This document shows positions 42,856 through 50,999 of a stretch of DNA of 64,000 nucleotides, one piece after another. The notes beneath the pieces were generated by a model. That model had not been told where the DNA came from. It was given only the letters and a program-made list of their open reading frames with translations, and ran no database searches. The position numbers and the translations under genes are program-made. The stretch spans positions 1 to 64,000 of the forward strand of contig DATKKF010000137.1 of NCBI GenBank assembly GCA_035543115.1. The letters run 5' to 3'. The stretch's first letter is position 1. The number at the start of each line of letters is the position of its first letter. Source of the stretch: RPRB01 sp035543115 (lineage in GTDB: Bacteria > Myxococcota > Myxococcia > Myxococcales > Myxococcaceae).

Positions 42856-43590
42856 CTAGAACTCGAAGCCGAGCCCGAAGGTGAAGTAGCGGGCCGAGAG
42901 GTTCAGGCCCACCTTCCCGAAGTCCGTCAGCTGGTCCACGTTGTACTCGGCGAAGATGTAGCTGTGGCGGATGCCGGTGTCGTTGGTCAGGTCCTTCGCC
43001 ATCTGGGTCGAGAGAACGTCGAGCACGAACGCCACGCCGCCGGTGAAGCCGTAGCCCCACTTGAGACCCGCCCCGCTCTGGCCGTTTACCACCTCGGTGG
43101 CGCCGCCCTTCGTCACCCGCCAGGGCGTCGCCAGCAGGGCGACCTTGACGTACGGCACGAAGGGGATCCGCCACCGTGACCAGGTGACGTCGAACCGGTA
43201 GGCCACCGGAAGCCGGAGCGGGAAGAGGATCAGCGCCGTCTTCTCGTTGGCCGGCTGTCCGTTCCTCTCGTCGTTGGTCACCAGCAGCGCCGGGGCGTAC
43301 TTCTCGGTGTAGCCGGCGGCGAACCCGACACTCACCGCGCCGTAGCCGTGCCAGGCGATGAAGTCGAACTCACCGCCCCCGTACAGCATGCTCTTGTTCC
43401 CGAAGATGGTCTCGTAGGGGTTGGAGGTGAGCCCCTTCTCGTCTCCGACGCGGGGGATGAGCGTCCCCATCTTCAGCTCGAACAGGAACCCCACGCTGGG
43501 CTCGGGCGGGGGTGGCGGCTTGAGCTGCACCACCGTCTGGGCCAAGACCTCCGTCGCGGCCAGGAGGACCAGGAGCGCGGCGAGCCTCAT
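42856..43590 (-). CDS. Outer-membrane beta-barrel protein, MXAN_2562-like
   Basis: A 244-aa protein with a signal peptide (1-17) and a Pro-rich spacer (KPPPPPEPS), then barrel-like strands (FLFELKMGTLIPRVGDEKG, YGAVSVGFAAGYTEKY, ARYFTFGLGFEF) and a terminal Phe. The beginning and the gene order (next to an MXAN_2561-like protein) match a family pair described in Myxococcus. Function unknown. The ATG overlaps the preceding stop by 4 bp, so translation is coupled. Confidence 0.85.
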   Translation of the reverse strand: MRLAALLVLLAATEVLAQTVVQLKPPPPPEPSVGFLFELKMGTLIPRVGDEKGLTSNPYETIFGNKSMLYGGGEFDFIAWHGYGAVSVGFAAGYTEKYAPALLVTNDERNGQPANEKTALILFPLRLPVAYRFDVTWSRWRIPFVPYVKVALLATPWRVTKGGATEVVNGQSGAGLKWGYGFTGGVAFVLDVLSTQMAKDLTNDTGIRHSYIFAEYNVDQLTDFGKVGLNLSARYFTFGLGFEF

Positions 43591-44507
43591 CGCCGCCTCC
43601 AGAGGAGCGTGGCGAGCACCGCCAGCGCACCGACGATCGAGGGGACGGTCGCGTCCGCGGCGTTGCAGCCCCCGAGCTCGTGGCCGCCGGCGGCCTTGTA
43701 CTCGCCCCAGAAGCCGTTGGAGGCCAGCGGGATGGCGATTTGCTCGTCGGTGGCTGCAGAGAGGTTCCCGACCTCGTCCAGCGAGAAGGCCCGGACGACG
43801 TAGGGCTGGTCGTTGGTGAGCCCGGTGATCGACTGGCTGGTCTTCGTCGCCGCGAGATCGGGCACGGAGTACCAGACGAACCCGGCGTCACCCGAGAGCT
43901 GAGCGTGGTACTGCACCCGGTAGAACGAGAGGCTGGACTCGCCGTTGTCCCCGAGCTGGACCACGATGACCGAGTCCTGCGCGACCAGGCTCATCGTCGG
44001 CGGGACGGGCGGCTTCGCGTCGTAGCGCACAGTGACGGTGGTGGAGCTGTTCAGCGGACTGCAGCTGGTCGCGCCCACCGCCCGGTAGTTCACCGAGGCG
44101 CAGACCGCGTTGCTGACGTCCACTCCGTCGGGGCAGTTGCCTCCGAGCGCCGGCATGTCCCGGAACTGCTGGCTGTCCAGCGTCCCGCTGCCCGCCGCGA
44201 GGTCGGTGATGCCGACGGTCCCGAGGATGATGTCCCCCGTCCCGCCGTCCGTCGTGGACGTGGTCGGCGTCTCCGGGCAGCTGGTGCTGTTGGTCACGAA
44301 GATCTGCAGGTTGTTGCAGACGTTCGAGGAGCCCAGGCCGCTGGCGCTCCACGTCACCCGGTACGCGGCGTTGTTGTTGCAGTCCGCCTGGTTGACCGTG
44401 TCCGTAGTGAGGGTGCCCCCGGCGAACCCCAGGGACACCGTCTGCGCCAGGGCGGCGGGGCTGGCAAGCACGAGGACCACCAGTCCCGCGCGAAGTCGTG
44501 TGGGCAT
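43587..44507 (-). CDS. MXAN_2561-like exported protein with MYXO-CTERM-like tail
   Basis: A 306-aa exported protein. The ATG at 44507 gives a signal peptide (MPTRLRAGLVVLVLASPAALA). Two beta-rich domains follow, with paired Cys residues (NNLQIFVTNSTSCPE, ALGGNCPDGVDV, TSCSPLNS) and an FN3-like domain near 190-275. The end GGCNAADATVPSIVGALAVL ATLLWRRR has a Cys, a short hydrophobic helix and a final Arg cluster, as in MYXO-CTERM sorting tails. Such tails are processed at the inner membrane and the protein is displayed at the surface. The longer frame to 44585 is less likely. Confidence 0.85.
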   Translation of the reverse strand: MPTRLRAGLVVLVLASPAALAQTVSLGFAGGTLTTDTVNQADCNNNAAYRVTWSASGLGSSNVCNNLQIFVTNSTSCPETPTTSTTDGGTGDIILGTVGITDLAAGSGTLDSQQFRDMPALGGNCPDGVDVSNAVCASVNYRAVGATSCSPLNSSTTVTVRYDAKPPVPPTMSLVAQDSVIVVQLGDNGESSLSFYRVQYHAQLSGDAGFVWYSVPDLAATKTSQSITGLTNDQPYVVRAFSLDEVGNLSAATDEQIAIPLASNGFWGEYKAAGGHELGGCNAADATVPSIVGALAVLATLLWRRR

Positions 44508-44612
44508 CCGCCCGAGGGATAGCAAGGGCGAGGCCAGCTGTCGCGCCCCGCACCCCGGGGGCAGGGGCCGGGGCGGGACGGTCAACGCGACAGCCGCCGC
44601 AGGGTCTCTCTG

Positions 44613-45638
44613 TCAATTTGTCACAGGCGCCCGGGTCACCAGCTCGGCCACCTCGAGGCAGAGCCGGGCGGTGGCGCCGGCGTTGTCGATGGCCGCGACC
44701 AGCTCCAGCGCATCCCGACTGCCGGCGAACGCCCGGATGCGCCCGACGTGGATGGCATCGTCCGCGGTCACCAGCATCGGCATGGGGTAGACGCGCTCGG
44801 CGGGGACATCGAGGACCTTGAGCCCCGGCGCGGCCCGGAGCAGCTGCCGCGCCTCGGCGGGGGTCATTGCCCGCCCCAGGCGGGCGTGGATCAGCACCAG
44901 GTCTCCGTAGAACGTCGGCACCCACACCGCCGTGCCGTCGAGGATCGGCGCTGCGCGGCCCCACAGGAGCCCCGTCTCCGCGCGCCAGGCGAGCTCCTCC
45001 AGCGTCGAGCCACTGCCCTCGCTGAAGGGGCCGACCTGCGGCACGAGGTTGAACCCGATCCGGTGCGGGAAGTGCGTCGGCTCGAGCTCGCGTGAGGCGA
45101 GGAGCCCCGCCGTCTGCTGCTCCAGCTCGGCGACGCCGTCCTTGCCCGCCGAGGAGGTGGAGACGAACGCCGAGCAGTGCACCTCGCGGAGACCGGCTGC
45201 CGCGCGCAGCGGCTCGAGACAGGCAAGGAGCGCCTGGCTCACGGGCCCAGGCACGCGGAAGCGCCGCGCGCCCTGCCGCCGCTCCAGCCCGGCCCCCGGG
45301 ACGCGCGGAAAGACCACCGGCGTCCTGAGGTCCGAGACGAAGGCCCGGCTCGTGTCCACCACCACCGCCCCGGCCGCCTCGGCCACCTGGGCCAGCGTCC
45401 GGGACACGTCCGCCGGAGTGGCGAGGAACACCAGCCGGGTGCCCCGGAGGGCGTCGGCGCTGGCGACCTCCACCTCGAGCGTCACGTCGCCGAACGGGAG
45501 CTCCTCGCCCGCGGAGCGCTCCGAGGCCAGCAGGCGCACCCGCTCGGCCGGGTGTCCGGACTGGGCCAGCGCTCCCACCAGCTCGCGCCCCACCACGCCC
45601 GTGGCCCCCACCACTGCCACCTCCCAGCTTCGGTCCAT
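44613..45638 (-). CDS. Aspartate-semialdehyde dehydrogenase paralogue without catalytic Cys (Usg-like)
   Basis: A 341-aa protein with the Asd fold: NADP loop VAVVGATGVVGRELV, LATPADVSRTL, STSSAGKDGVAELEQQT, and DDAIHVGRIR near the end. In true Asd the active site reads NPNCST; here the same place reads RVPGPVSQALLACLEPL, so the catalytic Cys is gone. This is the hallmark of Usg-1-type paralogues, whose function is unknown. It therefore should not be annotated as an active Asd. It lies 4 bp from tsaB and ahead of the MXAN_2561-like gene, with about 105 bp to the latter's start. Confidence 0.85.
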   Translation of the reverse strand: MDRSWEVAVVGATGVVGRELVGALAQSGHPAERVRLLASERSAGEELPFGDVTLEVEVASADALRGTRLVFLATPADVSRTLAQVAEAAGAVVVDTSRAFVSDLRTPVVFPRVPGAGLERRQGARRFRVPGPVSQALLACLEPLRAAAGLREVHCSAFVSTSSAGKDGVAELEQQTAGLLASRELEPTHFPHRIGFNLVPQVGPFSEGSGSTLEELAWRAETGLLWGRAAPILDGTAVWVPTFYGDLVLIHARLGRAMTPAEARQLLRAAPGLKVLDVPAERVYPMPMLVTADDAIHVGRIRAFAGSRDALELVAAIDNAGATARLCLEVAELVTRAPVTN

Positions 45639-45641
45639 CGC

Positions 45642-46376
45642 TCAGGCCTCCTCGCCGCGAATGCGAGCCGCCGGCGCCGGGCCGGGCAGCGGTGGGAACC
45701 TCGGGTTGCGCTCGGCCTCCGAGGCGCGGACGTAGTGCGGTTCCAGCGCCGAGAGAGACTGGACGTCGAACGGGGGCAGCTCGCCGGCGAGCAGCGCCAC
45801 GGCCCACGCCGACGGGATGTCCGGCGTCTCCAGCAGGCAGGACGCGGGGACGCCCCCGGCGAGCAGCGCCTCGCGCACCTCGTGCACCGCGGGACCGAGC
45901 ACGCGCGCGGTGGGTTCGGTGGCGAGCCAGCGCGCGAGGTCGCCCTCGGTGCAGGCCTCCTCGGCCGCGAGCGCCTCGACCTGCGCGCTGCTGCGGCGAT
46001 AGCGGCCGAGGTAGAGCTCCCCGCGCCGCGCGACCGCCACGGCGGCCAGCGGGACACCCTCGGGCCCCTCCAGGGCGAGCGCGGCGAGGGACGATGCGCC
46101 GGTCACCGGGAGGCGACGGGCGTACGCGAGACCCTTCACCGTCGCCAGCCCGATGCGGAGGCCGGTGAAGCTCCCCGGGCCGAGCCCCACCGCGAAGCCG
46201 CGGATGTCGGCCAGGGTGAGCCCCGCCCGCGCGAGAAGGTCGAGGAGCGCCCCGGGCAAGAGGTCGCTCATCCTCGCCGGCGGACCGTGGCGCTCGGCCA
46301 GCAGTGGCCCGGACTCACCCGGTCGCCCGACGGCGAGGGAGAGGGTGAGCGTGGAGCTGTCGAGCGCGACGATCAT
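45642..46376 (-). CDS. tsaB: tRNA t6A modification protein TsaB
   Basis: A 244-aa TsaB (YeaZ), the ASKHA-fold partner of TsaD in making N6-threonylcarbamoyladenosine at A37 of ANN-decoding tRNAs. The start MIVALDSSTLTLSLAVGRPG and the block GPGSFTGLRIGLATVKGLA are typical; the catalytic centre is in TsaD, which is not in the window. The ATG overlaps the end of the rlpA-like frame by 62 bp; the ancestral overlap was probably 4 bp (see findings). Normal length. Confidence 0.95.
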   Translation of the reverse strand: MIVALDSSTLTLSLAVGRPGESGPLLAERHGPPARMSDLLPGALLDLLARAGLTLADIRGFAVGLGPGSFTGLRIGLATVKGLAYARRLPVTGASSLAALALEGPEGVPLAAVAVARRGELYLGRYRRSSAQVEALAAEEACTEGDLARWLATEPTARVLGPAVHEVREALLAGGVPASCLLETPDIPSAWAVALLAGELPPFDVQSLSALEPHYVRASEAERNPRFPPLPGPAPAARIRGEEA

Positions 46377-46914
46377 CGAGGGGAGGGGTTGCTTTGCGCG
46401 CTCCGCCGCGCCGACGCAACCATTGAACGCGCGTCAGAGGTGTCTGACACCATCTCGCCGACACCATCTCGCCGCCAGGCCGGTCCAGGTCCGTGCTTCC
46501 CCCGCAGCGTTCGAGCCGAACTCGGGTGACGCCTCGACCGTGCATCCCCAGCGCGCGCGCCGCCGCCTCCGACAGGTCGACGATCCGATTGCCTGCGTAC
46601 GGGCCGCGATCGTTCACCCGGACCTCCACCACCTGCCCGTTCTCCAGATTGGTGACCCGGAGGCACGTCCCGAACGGCAGCGTCCGATGGGCGGCAGTGA
46701 GCGTCCCCTGCCGCAGCACCTCCCCGCTGGCGGTCTTCCGGCCGTAGAGCCCGGGGCCGTACCACGACGCCTCGCCCTCCTCGCCCGCCCCGTCCGGACG
46801 CAGGTTCCGTGCGCACGCCACCCCCAGGAAGAGCACGAGCCAGGCCCACCGCACCCGGCCCGCGGGCGCGCGCGGAGCTCCGGAGGAGGTGACGCTCCGC
46901 TCCCGGACCGACAA
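46315..46914 (-). CDS. RlpA-like lytic transglycosylase/double-psi-beta-barrel lipoprotein
   Basis: A 199-aa exported protein. The hydrophobic stretch ends LGVAC (Cys34), a lipobox. The double-psi beta-barrel core (about 47-135: GEASWYGPGLYGRKTASGEV, AHRTLPFGTCLRVTNLENG, VVEVRVNDRGPYAGNRIVDL, SEAAARAL) is characteristic of RlpA, which cuts naked glycan strands at the septum. The SPOR domain found in many RlpA proteins is absent. After about residue 140 the tail is Arg-rich and unconserved and follows a 14-bp tandem duplication, suggesting a frameshifted end. The start at 46914 is a TTG; a GTG at 46854 would give a shorter signal peptide. It follows rseP by 9 bp. Confidence 0.86.
   Translation of the reverse strand: MSVRERSVTSSGAPRAPAGRVRWAWLVLFLGVACARNLRPDGAGEEGEASWYGPGLYGRKTASGEVLRQGTLTAAHRTLPFGTCLRVTNLENGQVVEVRVNDRGPYAGNRIVDLSEAAARALGMHGRGVTRVRLERCGGSTDLDRPGGEMVSARWCQTPLTRVQWLRRRGGARKATPPLDDRRARQLHAHPLPRRRATG
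46446..46473. repeat. 14-bp tandem duplication in the rlpA-like gene
   Basis: GACACCATCTCGCC occurs twice head to tail (46446-46459 and 46460-46473). Because 14 is not a multiple of three, it shifts the reading frame of the rlpA-like gene. Removing one copy gives a frame ending at 46373, overlapping the tsaB ATG by 4 bp. Confidence 0.9.
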
Positions 46915-46923
46915 CGCGAGGCC

Positions 46924-48546
46924 TCAGCGCGTGAGGTCGTTGACGCAGACCAGGACCATCAGGACGATGAGCGCCACGATGCCCACCGCGTTGGCGATCT
47001 CCCGCGCCCGCATCGGGATGGGCCGACGCCGCACCGCCTCCCACGCGGCCGAGAGCAGCTGGAAGCCGTCCAGCGCCGGGATGGGCACCAGGTTGATGAG
47101 CCCGAGGTTCACCGAGATGAGCGCCATGAGGTTGAGGAAGTAGTCGAGCCCTGCCTGCGCAGCCTTCCCGGCGATGCCGTAGATCATGATCGGCCCGCCG
47201 ACGTTCCTGAACGACACCTGGCCGGTCACCAGCTTCCCGAGCCCGGCCGCGGTGTCCGCGACCGCCTCCCCCAGCCGGTGAGCCGCCGTCACCAGCGCCA
47301 GCCCGGGGCCGACCCTGACCTTGGCATCGGACCCCTTGTCGCCCGGCGTCCCCGACTCGAAGCGGATGCCCAGCTCGAAGGCCTCGCTGTCCGCACCGGC
47401 GGCCTCGCCCCCTGCCTTCGCCGGACGCATCCGCACCTCGGCGTCGTGCGGTGTGCCCTGGTGGACCCAGGTGAGCCGGAACGGCCGATCCTTCAGCTCG
47501 CCGAGGCGGCGGAGCAGGACCTCGCGGGAGCGGATCTGCTTGCCGTCGATGGCCTCGAGCCGGTCGCCCCGCACCAGCCCCGCGTCGGCGGCGGCGCTCC
47601 CGGGGAGGACCCGGCCCACGTAGAGGAGCGAGTAGATGTCCGCCGGCTGGAGACCGAACGCCGCCATGCTCGTGCCGTCCTGTCGCGGCACCCGCACCGT
47701 CTCTACCTCGGGCACGCTCGCCTCGAGCCCGGGTACCTCTGCCGGGACGCGGCGGAGGATCTGCAGCGAGAGCTCCGGACCGCTCACGCCGGCGATCTCC
47801 CGCTCGAGCGCGGGCAGGTCGGCCACCGGGCGCCCGTTCACTGAGAGCACCCGGTCGAGCGTCTGGACACCGGCGCGCTCCGCGGGGCCTCCCGCCACCA
47901 CCCCCACCACCGGGGGCGCGCGGTTCGGGGCGATGCCGATGAGCCCGCGGTTGCGGCTTGCACCCTCGCCCGATGGCGTCACCAGGAGCTGCACCCGCTG
48001 CCCGTCGCGCTGGACCACCACCGGGATGCGCCGGCCGGCCTTGCCCACCAGCGCCCACTGCATCTCCTCGAGCGAACGGACCGGCCGGCCGTCCACCTCG
48101 GTCACCACGTCGCCCACCCGGATGCCCGCCTGGTCCGCCGGCATCCCCGGGACCACCCGGAGCACCTGGGTGGATGGCTGGGGATAGCTCACGATGACCG
48201 CGAAGAAGATGAGCAGCGGGAAGAGGAGGTTGAACGCCGGCCCTGCGGCCACGATCAGCATTCTCTTCCACGGCGACTGCGCCAGGTAGCTGCGGGCTTC
48301 GTCCTCGGGCGTGGCGTCCTCGCCCGGCACCTCCCCCGCCATCTTCACGTAGCCGCCGAGCGGGAGCGCCGCGATGCGGTACTCGGTCTCGCCCCGGGTG
48401 AAGCTCAGCAGCGGCGGGCCGAAGCCGATGGAGAAGCGCAGGACCTTCACCCCCACCGCCTTGGCGGCGAGGAAGTGCCCGAGCTCGTGGACGAAGACGA
48501 GGGCCCCGAGCAGGAGCACGAAGGCGGCCAGGTTCTGGAGGTCCAT
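46924..48546 (-). CDS. rseP: RIP metalloprotease RseP
   Basis: A 540-aa inner-membrane zinc protease that cuts anti-sigma factors within the membrane. HELGH (20-24) and the LVPIPALDGFQLL motif form the active site. It has more PDZ-like segments than E. coli RseP (two): blocks at about 128-185, 205-275 and 305-365 (RVVPGMPADQAGIRVGDVVT, VGVVAGGPAERAGVQTL, VGRVLPGSAAADAGLVRG), giving 540 rather than about 450 residues. It sits in the expected context between cdsA/uppS and outer-envelope genes, but the usual neighbour bamA is not here. Confidence 0.94.
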   Translation of the reverse strand: MDLQNLAAFVLLLGALVFVHELGHFLAAKAVGVKVLRFSIGFGPPLLSFTRGETEYRIAALPLGGYVKMAGEVPGEDATPEDEARSYLAQSPWKRMLIVAAGPAFNLLFPLLIFFAVIVSYPQPSTQVLRVVPGMPADQAGIRVGDVVTEVDGRPVRSLEEMQWALVGKAGRRIPVVVQRDGQRVQLLVTPSGEGASRNRGLIGIAPNRAPPVVGVVAGGPAERAGVQTLDRVLSVNGRPVADLPALEREIAGVSGPELSLQILRRVPAEVPGLEASVPEVETVRVPRQDGTSMAAFGLQPADIYSLLYVGRVLPGSAAADAGLVRGDRLEAIDGKQIRSREVLLRRLGELKDRPFRLTWVHQGTPHDAEVRMRPAKAGGEAAGADSEAFELGIRFESGTPGDKGSDAKVRVGPGLALVTAAHRLGEAVADTAAGLGKLVTGQVSFRNVGGPIMIYGIAGKAAQAGLDYFLNLMALISVNLGLINLVPIPALDGFQLLSAAWEAVRRRPIPMRAREIANAVGIVALIVLMVLVCVNDLTR

Positions 48547-48580
48547 CCTGGGGCCGGAAGTTAACCGCCGGTGGGCCCGC

Positions 48581-49426
48581 TCACAACGCGCTCAGAAGGG
48601 GATCGCCCAGGAGCCCGTGCACGGCGACGACATAGAGGTACACCGCCGGGGCATTGAACAAGAGGGCATCCACCCGGTCGAGCAGCCCCCCGTGCCCCGG
48701 GATCAGCGTCCCGGAGTCCTTCACTCCGTGGGCACGCTTGAGCAGCGACTCGCAGAGGTCTCCCAGCGGGCCCAGCACCGCGCCGAGCAGCCCGAGCGCC
48801 AGGCAGTCGGTGGTGGTGAGCGCCGGGAACGCCACCCAGCGCGTGACGAACATCCCCGCCACCGAGCCCGCCGCGCCGCCGGCGAACCCCTCCCAGGTCT
48901 TGTTCGGGCTGATCGGGTGGAGCTTGTGCCGTCCGAGCAGCCGCCCCGCGAAGTAGGCGCAGGTGTCGTTCGCCCAGGTGATGACCAGCGCGGAGATCAC
49001 CCACTGCAGCCCTGCCGGACTCACCCGGAGCGCGGCGATGGGACCCAGGCCCAGCCCGCCGTACAGGCATCCAGCCACCGTGTGCGCGGTGCGCGTGGGG
49101 GCGTGCTCGCGGTCGGGTGCGAAGAGCCCCTCCACCGAGGCGGCGACGAACAACGCCCAGAGGATCCACCCGGCGATGGCGGTGAAGCCCAGCGGCCGCG
49201 CCGCGGCGACGAGCGGGATCAGCGCCGCGCCGAACACCGCCAGCGCCTCCGCCAGTCCGAACCGTCGCTGGGTGATAAGCTCGTACTCGAGCGTGCAGGC
49301 GCCCGCGGCGGCCGAGACCAGCGCCGCGGTCCACCATCCACCCGCCACCAGCAAGGCCAGCACCGCCGGAAGGAGGAGCAGCGCGGTGACGATGCGGACG
49401 ACCAGATTTCGGTTCTTCTCGTTCAC
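48581..49426 (-). CDS. cdsA: Phosphatidate cytidylyltransferase
   Basis: A 281-aa integral membrane enzyme that makes CDP-diacylglycerol from phosphatidate and CTP. The family signature is intact: LLKRAHGVKDSGTLIPGHGG LLDRVD near the C-terminus, with about eight helices before it. The GTG at 49426 overlaps the uppS stop (GTGA), so translation is coupled; it gives VNEKNRNLVVRIVTALLLL. Phospholipid precursor supply for the same operon's envelope functions. Confidence 0.95.
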   Translation of the reverse strand: MNEKNRNLVVRIVTALLLLPAVLALLVAGGWWTAALVSAAAGACTLEYELITQRRFGLAEALAVFGAALIPLVAAARPLGFTAIAGWILWALFVAASVEGLFAPDREHAPTRTAHTVAGCLYGGLGLGPIAALRVSPAGLQWVISALVITWANDTCAYFAGRLLGRHKLHPISPNKTWEGFAGGAAGSVAGMFVTRWVAFPALTTTDCLALGLLGAVLGPLGDLCESLLKRAHGVKDSGTLIPGHGGLLDRVDALLFNAPAVYLYVVAVHGLLGDPLLSAL

Positions 49427-50187
49427 TTGGGCAGCTGTGCCGAGGTGAGCCCGAACCGGCGCTCGCGATGCTGATACTCCAGCACGGCTGCCAGGAATTG
49501 CCGAGCACGGAACTCGGGCCACAGCGTGTCCACGAAGATGAACTCGGCATAGGCCGACTGCCAGAGCATGAAGTTGCTCACCCGCGTCTCGCCGCTGGTG
49601 CGGATGACCAGGTCCACCGGCGGGAGCCGCCCGGTCCAGAGCGCCGCGGCGAAGGTCTCGACGTCGATGGGGCCGGGGGGCAACGTGCCGGCGCGGGCGC
49701 GCTGGACGAGCGTCTCGGCCGCAGCGGCGATCTCCTCCTGGCCGCCGTAGCTCAGCGCCAGGGTGAGCACCATCCCGCGGTTCCGCGCCGACGCCTCCCG
49801 GACTGCCTCCAGCGGCGCGCGGACGAAGCGCGGAAGCCGGTCCAGCTCGCCCACCGCCTCGAGACGGATGCCGTTCTCGAGGATCTCCTGCCGCTCGGAC
49901 TCGAGGTACTCGCGGAGCAGGTCCATCAGCCCGGCGACCTCGTCCGCCGGACGCGACCAGTTCTGCGCCGAGAAGGCATAGAGCGTCAGCGCCTGCACGC
50001 CGATCCGGCGCGCGGTCCGGGTCACCTCCCGGACGCTGTTGCTCCCCTCGCGGTGGCCCTCCAGGCGCGGCAGGCCCCGCTCCTCCGCCCAGCGCCCGTT
50101 GCCGTCCATGATGATGCCCACGTGCGCAGGCACGGGTCGCTCCCGGATCTGCATCTCCAGCGGGTCGCGCTCCACGGCGGGCGCCAT
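49423..50187 (-). CDS. uppS: Undecaprenyl diphosphate synthase
   Basis: A 254-aa cis-prenyltransferase that extends FPP to the C55 carrier lipid for wall and O-antigen synthesis. Motifs: HVGIIMDGNGRWAEERGLPR (Asp and Arg of the active site), GHREGSNSVREV, TLYAFSAQNWSRP, VDLVIRTSGETRVSNFMLWQ, and YAEFIFVDTLWPEF. I chose the ATG at 50187. An ATG at 50241 that overlaps the ppgK stop (ATGA) is also possible and would add 18 residues and couple the two genes. Confidence 0.95.
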   Translation of the reverse strand: MAPAVERDPLEMQIRERPVPAHVGIIMDGNGRWAEERGLPRLEGHREGSNSVREVTRTARRIGVQALTLYAFSAQNWSRPADEVAGLMDLLREYLESERQEILENGIRLEAVGELDRLPRFVRAPLEAVREASARNRGMVLTLALSYGGQEEIAAAAETLVQRARAGTLPPGPIDVETFAAALWTGRLPPVDLVIRTSGETRVSNFMLWQSAYAEFIFVDTLWPEFRARQFLAAVLEYQHRERRFGLTSAQLPK

Positions 50188-50237
50188 CACAGCGGCGCAC
50201 CGTATGCGAGCAAGAGCGGAGCGTCCACGCGCGCGCG

Positions 50238-50975
50238 TCATGCTCCGTCGTGGCCTCTCCACAGCGCGATGCCCCCCAGCAGCCCGGCGATGTTCGCCAC
50301 CAGGTGCACCTCGGGCGGCAGCTCGATGTCCAGATGCTTGGCGTTCCCACCTCCGAGGTAGAGCCGGCGCGGGTTGAAGATGGGCAGCACCTGGGCCACC
50401 ACCCGGGCGACCCGGCGGTTCCACCGCTTCTTCCCTACCGCGGCGAGGGCGGGGGCCCCCACGTAGTCCTCGTACGTCCTCCGTTTCCGGAACGGGTGGT
50501 GGGCGAGCTCGAGGTTCGGCACGTACAGCCCATCGTTGAACAACGCGCACCCCATGCCAGTGCCAAACGTCAGGAGCATCTCCACCCCGTGGCCCTCCAC
50601 GACCCCGTAGCCCTGCAGCCCGGCGTCATTGAGGACCCGGGTCGGTCGCCGGAACCGGTCCTGCAGCGTCCGAGCCAGGGGGTAGCCGGCCCAGTCGGGA
50701 TGGAGGTTGTGCGCAGTGCGGGTGACGCCGTCCACGACCACGCCAGGGAAGCCCACCGACACCCGCTCGAAGCTGCCCAGCGGCTCGACCAGGGCCCAGA
50801 GCGCCTGGATGACCCGCCGGGGAGTGGCCGGGCGGGGCGTCTCCACCCGGACTCGCTCGGTGAGCGGCTCGCCGGAGAAGTCCAGGACCAGTGCCTTCAG
50901 CCCGGTTCCACCGATGTCGATGCAGAGCGTCCGCGGAGTGCGGGGTTTTGGCAGCGCGGGTGTGGCATGGGCCAT
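50238..50975 (-). CDS. ppgK: ROK-family polyphosphate glucokinase
   Basis: A 245-aa ROK kinase of the polyphosphate-dependent glucokinase type, which phosphorylates glucose with polyphosphate or ATP. Motifs: CIDIGGTGLKALVLDF (phosphate loop), VGFPGVVVDGVTRTAHNLHP, the catalytic NDA in VLNDAGLQGYG, and LTFGTGMGCALFNDGLYVPN with LELAHHPF. Its short length and HNLHPDW block favour polyphosphate use over a pure ATP glucokinase. The start is 24 bp from the divergent kinase gene at 51000, so their promoters overlap. Confidence 0.9.
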   Translation of the reverse strand: MAHATPALPKPRTPRTLCIDIGGTGLKALVLDFSGEPLTERVRVETPRPATPRRVIQALWALVEPLGSFERVSVGFPGVVVDGVTRTAHNLHPDWAGYPLARTLQDRFRRPTRVLNDAGLQGYGVVEGHGVEMLLTFGTGMGCALFNDGLYVPNLELAHHPFRKRRTYEDYVGAPALAAVGKKRWNRRVARVVAQVLPIFNPRRLYLGGGNAKHLDIELPPEVHLVANIAGLLGGIALWRGHDGA

Positions 50976-50999
50976 GGAGGCCGACTCTAATGCTTCCGG

